Shown piece after piece: positions 5,417-7,909 of a DNA stretch of 7,909 bases (within the stretch, counting starts at the first letter, position 1; each line of letters opens with the position of its first letter). Source of the stretch: Desulfobacterales bacterium. Lineage in GTDB: Bacteria; Desulfobacterota; Desulfobacteria; Desulfobacterales; BuS5. The notes under the pieces were generated by a model. It ran no database searches and was not told the origin of the DNA. It was given only the letters and a program-made list of their open reading frames with translations. Location: positions 1-7,909 of the forward strand of contig JAGVGX010000222.1 of the NCBI GenBank assembly GCA_020056865.1, read 5' to 3'. Made by a program: the position numbers and the translations under genes.

Positions 5417-7909
5417 TTATGAACAATTGAATAATTTTATAACGTCTTTAAAAGCCTTCAAATCCTTCTGATATTTCTCCCACGTTTCCTGTTTCACATA
5501 TAACAGAACATATCGGCGCTCATTTTGAGCGGCATTTACGTCATTACACCAGACCTGCAGCCGTTTTATTTTACGAACATCGTCCAAATCTTCCCTGCCT
5601 TTGGTTTCGGCAATGTAAATCTCCTGTTCGGTTCTTTTGATCATGAAATCGGGGAAAAATTCATGGATATTGCCGTCCTCTCCCTGGTATTCAATCTTAT
5701 AATTGAGCGTTTGGTGATTTTTGGCAAAGGAAACAATATCCGTACAGTTTTCCAGAAACGCTGCAAACTCCAGCTCAAACTGATTATCGCCGATGATTTT
5801 ATTGAACACGCTTTTCTGCGCTACAAGATAGGGCCGGTTATCTGCCACAAGCGGTTTCGTTTTGAGCAGGGAAATGTAATTTTTGATCTGAACGGAACCT
5901 TTATCTTTTATGGTCAGGTCATCAATGGCCCTTTTGAATGTGCTGTATATGTTTTTCTTTGCTTCGACTTCGGAAAGATTCCTTAAAATTTCAGGATCTT
6001 CAATATCCACGTTTTTTCCAAATAATTTATTGCGGATAAACAGCTCCACTTTGGGATAGAGAAGATTAAATCCGCTCACCAGACGGCTTTCCTTCAAAAT
6101 TGCTTGCGTAAAAAAGCCGACCACATGCCGGTAATCGGGCAGCATATCTGTAAACTCAATTTTATGGGAAAATTGGCCGTCAATATCGGTAAACACGATT
6201 TCTTTGAGTTCATTTTCACTGAATTGTTTCAGTGAAACAGTTGCAACTTTCAAAGCATCAATATCTATGTCTTCCAGATTTTTATAATCTCTATGAATGC
6301 GGGGTGACAATACAGGAATTAGAATATCCAGTTTATCCAAATCCTTTTTCTTATTATCGTTGTCGATTTCCACGATAATCGGATTACGTGATTTACCCGT
6401 TTCACCCATCGGACGGTAGCTGAATTCCACACCTTCTGTTTTAATGGATTCCACAAATTCGATGAAAGCAGGCGTGCCTACCACCACCAGTTCTTCCTTG
6501 ACGTCCATGCCGAACATTTTGCGAAGGCCTCTGCCCAGTGTTTGTTCGGGCAATATTCTGGCAGGCGAGCCATAAGGTCGCAGTCCCACGATGGTCATCA
6601 CGTTGTTCACATCCCAGCCTTCCCGCAGCATCATAACCGAAACAACGGCTTTGAACGGCGAAGCATCCTCATCCACGGAATCAGCAGCCTTGCGTAATTG
6701 CTCCAGTTGCTTCTTGTCTGTTTTAGATGCGGCGCTTTCAGATATTTCACCGCTTTTTTTTGTGTGGATAAGCAACACGGAATCTTTAAATTCAGAATAA
6801 TTGGCTTCCAGAAAATCCTTTGTTTGATTGGCTTCTTTTGTGTCTAAAGTCATCACAAACAGGAGTGGTGTTTTTTGATTTTTCAGTTCGTTAAACTGCT
6901 TTTTCCATTCGATATAACCGAGATGAATATAATCTTTATACCGTTCCACAAATTCGGATGATGTCTTTTCACTCAATTTTGCACGTGAAGCCTCATCAGG
7001 CAGGACAGGCGATTTGACGATTCGCTGTTTAATGGCTTCCACCAGCGGGTAATCGCATATGGTCTGGACAAATATGGAGCCGTCATCGTGTTTGGGGGTG
7101 GCGGTGTTGTCCATCTGCAGAGAAATGCCCTTGCCCTGTTTCAGTTTTAAATGATTATGGATATCCTCAATGCTTTTGAACCAACGCATTTCAGGATCGT
7201 GAATATGATGGGCCTCGTCGTTCATCACCACCAGATCTTTGATTTTGGCGCTGCGCAGCACTTTTCCCAGATCCATGCCTCTGGAAGTATCTGCATCGGC
7301 TGGAGGTTTTTTACCCAGAAATTCCTCTTCCAGCGAAAGTTCTCTTTCATCATTTAAATATACGCGGTGAATATTGGTCAGAAACAGATTTCCTTCTTCT
7401 GTAATCGGCTTTAATTCATCCTGGATATGCAGGGTAAGATGGAAAAAATCATTTTTCCAGTCGTGATCAGCATAGCCGTTTTCAGGAATGAGTGGATCTT
7501 CTCTGAAAATTTTAAAGTCGACAAAATCCCTGCGCAGCCGGTTTAAAACAATGATGTTTGGAGCAATGATAAGAAAATTCCGGGAAAGATCGGATTCCGG
7601 TTCATAGAGCTTATGAAAATATGACCAGACAAGGGCAAGACTCAACACTTTGGTTTTACCGGAACCGGTTGCCATTTTAACGACATACCTGGGCCAGTTT
7701 TCGGGAAACATCCCGGTGCTTATTCTGCCCGATGAATCGAAACGCATCAGGTCGTATTTATCTTTGGTTTTGGCGATTTCATACAAATAGATGATTGATT
7801 CAATGGCTTCCCGCTGGGCAAAATAATATTGGAAAATCTCGCCGTTTTTCTTGTGTCCATTTGCTGTAAACCAAAATTGAAGCAAAGCTTTTGACGTATG
7901 GGATATACC
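5417..7909 (-). CDS. res: Type III restriction enzyme Res subunit (DEAD/DEAH helicase-nuclease), 5' end missing
   Basis: This is the ATP-dependent translocase and nuclease half of a type III restriction-modification system; it cuts DNA only in complex with Mod. Numbering residues from the TTG at 7885: Walker A ATGSGKT at about 72-78, Walker B/DEAH box NDEAHH at about 222-227, motif III TATP at about 261-264, then EGWDV (422-426) and QTLGRGLR (448-455), the arginine-finger motif VI of superfamily 2. A C-terminal PD-(D/E)xK nuclease core is visible as FPDF at about 744-747 followed by AETKG at 759-763. The reading frame stays open upstream of that TTG to the window edge (reading GISHTSKA before LLQFW), and family members have sequence before this point. 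The TTG is therefore probably internal and the true start lies outside the window. The visible part is about 830 residues. It is followed after 90 bases by the DUF2283 gene and then mod. Confidence 0.93.
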   Translation of the reverse strand, partial: GISHTSKALLQFWFTANGHKKNGEIFQYYFAQREAIESIIYLYEIAKTKDKYDLMRFDSSGRISTGMFPENWPRYVVKMATGSGKTKVLSLALVWSYFHKLYEPESDLSRNFLIIAPNIIVLNRLRRDFVDFKIFREDPLIPENGYADHDWKNDFFHLTLHIQDELKPITEEGNLFLTNIHRVYLNDERELSLEEEFLGKKPPADADTSRGMDLGKVLRSAKIKDLVVMNDEAHHIHDPEMRWFKSIEDIHNHLKLKQGKGISLQMDNTATPKHDDGSIFVQTICDYPLVEAIKQRIVKSPVLPDEASRAKLSEKTSSEFVERYKDYIHLGYIEWKKQFNELKNQKTPLLFVMTLDTKEANQTKDFLEANYSEFKDSVLLIHTKKSGEISESAASKTDKKQLEQLRKAADSVDEDASPFKAVVSVMMLREGWDVNNVMTIVGLRPYGSPARILPEQTLGRGLRKMFGMDVKEELVVVGTPAFIEFVESIKTEGVEFSYRPMGETGKSRNPIIVEIDNDNKKKDLDKLDILIPVLSPRIHRDYKNLEDIDIDALKVATVSLKQFSENELKEIVFTDIDGQFSHKIEFTDMLPDYRHVVGFFTQAILKESRLVSGFNLLYPKVELFIRNKLFGKNVDIEDPEILRNLSEVEAKKNIYSTFKRAIDDLTIKDKGSVQIKNYISLLKTKPLVADNRPYLVAQKSVFNKIIGDNQFELEFAAFLENCTDIVSFAKNHQTLNYKIEYQGEDGNIHEFFPDFMIKRTEQEIYIAETKGREDLDDVRKIKRLQVWCNDVNAAQNERRYVLLYVKQETWEKYQKDLKAFKDVIKLFNCS

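Noticed and set aside
5525..5986. A 153-codon plus-strand open frame
   Set aside because: It is antisense to the nuclease-bearing end of res, has no recognisable domain and no credible gene context.
7883..7885. TTG at 7885 as the start of res
   Set aside because: The frame is open to the window edge and family members have sequence before LLQFW, so the gene more likely begins outside the window.

Overview
The window reads as an accessory (genomic-island type) region of a bacterial chromosome. All five confidently called complete or partial protein genes in the interior and the flanking methyltransferase gene lie on the minus strand, so transcription runs from high to low coordinates. Base composition is moderate: roughly 45-50% G+C in the restriction-modification genes and roughly 36% in the cyclase/effector pair. 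Spacers at the low-coordinate end carry CACAGAG, TTCG-type and CCTCACG-type heptamer repeats. From memory these resemble intergenic repeats of uncultivated Desulfobacterota and similar environmental Gram-negatives; that placement is a guess, since no taxonomic marker is present.

Layout, in direction of transcription. (1) 7909-5417: Res subunit of a type III restriction-modification system, with its 5' end cut off by the window edge. (2) 5326-5081: an 81-residue DUF2283-type small protein. (3) 5081-2937: the Mod subunit, an N6-adenine-type beta-class methyltransferase whose ATG overlaps the stop of the small gene in a TGATG. (4) 2936-2734: a 203-base spacer with three hairpins. (5) 2733-2227: a small three-helix membrane protein of the Pycsar effector family (DUF5706/PycTM type). 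(6) 2219-1278: a class III nucleotide cyclase, seven bases after the effector stop. (7) 1277-791: a 487-base spacer with no gene but several inverted repeats. (8) 790-215: a small class I SAM-dependent methyltransferase of unknown substrate, whose stop codon lies inside a tandem repeat. (9) 218-67: three short heptamer arrays. (10) 49-2: possibly the last codons of a plus-strand gene converging on the methyltransferase.

How the genes may work together. Res and Mod would form an ATP-dependent restriction complex that cuts incoming DNA lacking the host methylation pattern. The cyclase and membrane protein together fit a Pycsar abortive-infection module: on infection the cyclase would make a cyclic pyrimidine mononucleotide (cCMP or cUMP), which would activate the membrane effector and kill or arrest the cell. 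The window is therefore best read as a two-layer antiphage defence island. The Pycsar assignment is the main result. It rests on the effector family signature plus the adjacent cyclase, and the nucleotide product cannot be decided from sequence. A second strong signal is a sharp drop in G+C (about 31% against 48-58% in the flanks) confined to the target-recognition segment of mod, which suggests that the segment was swapped in by recombination.
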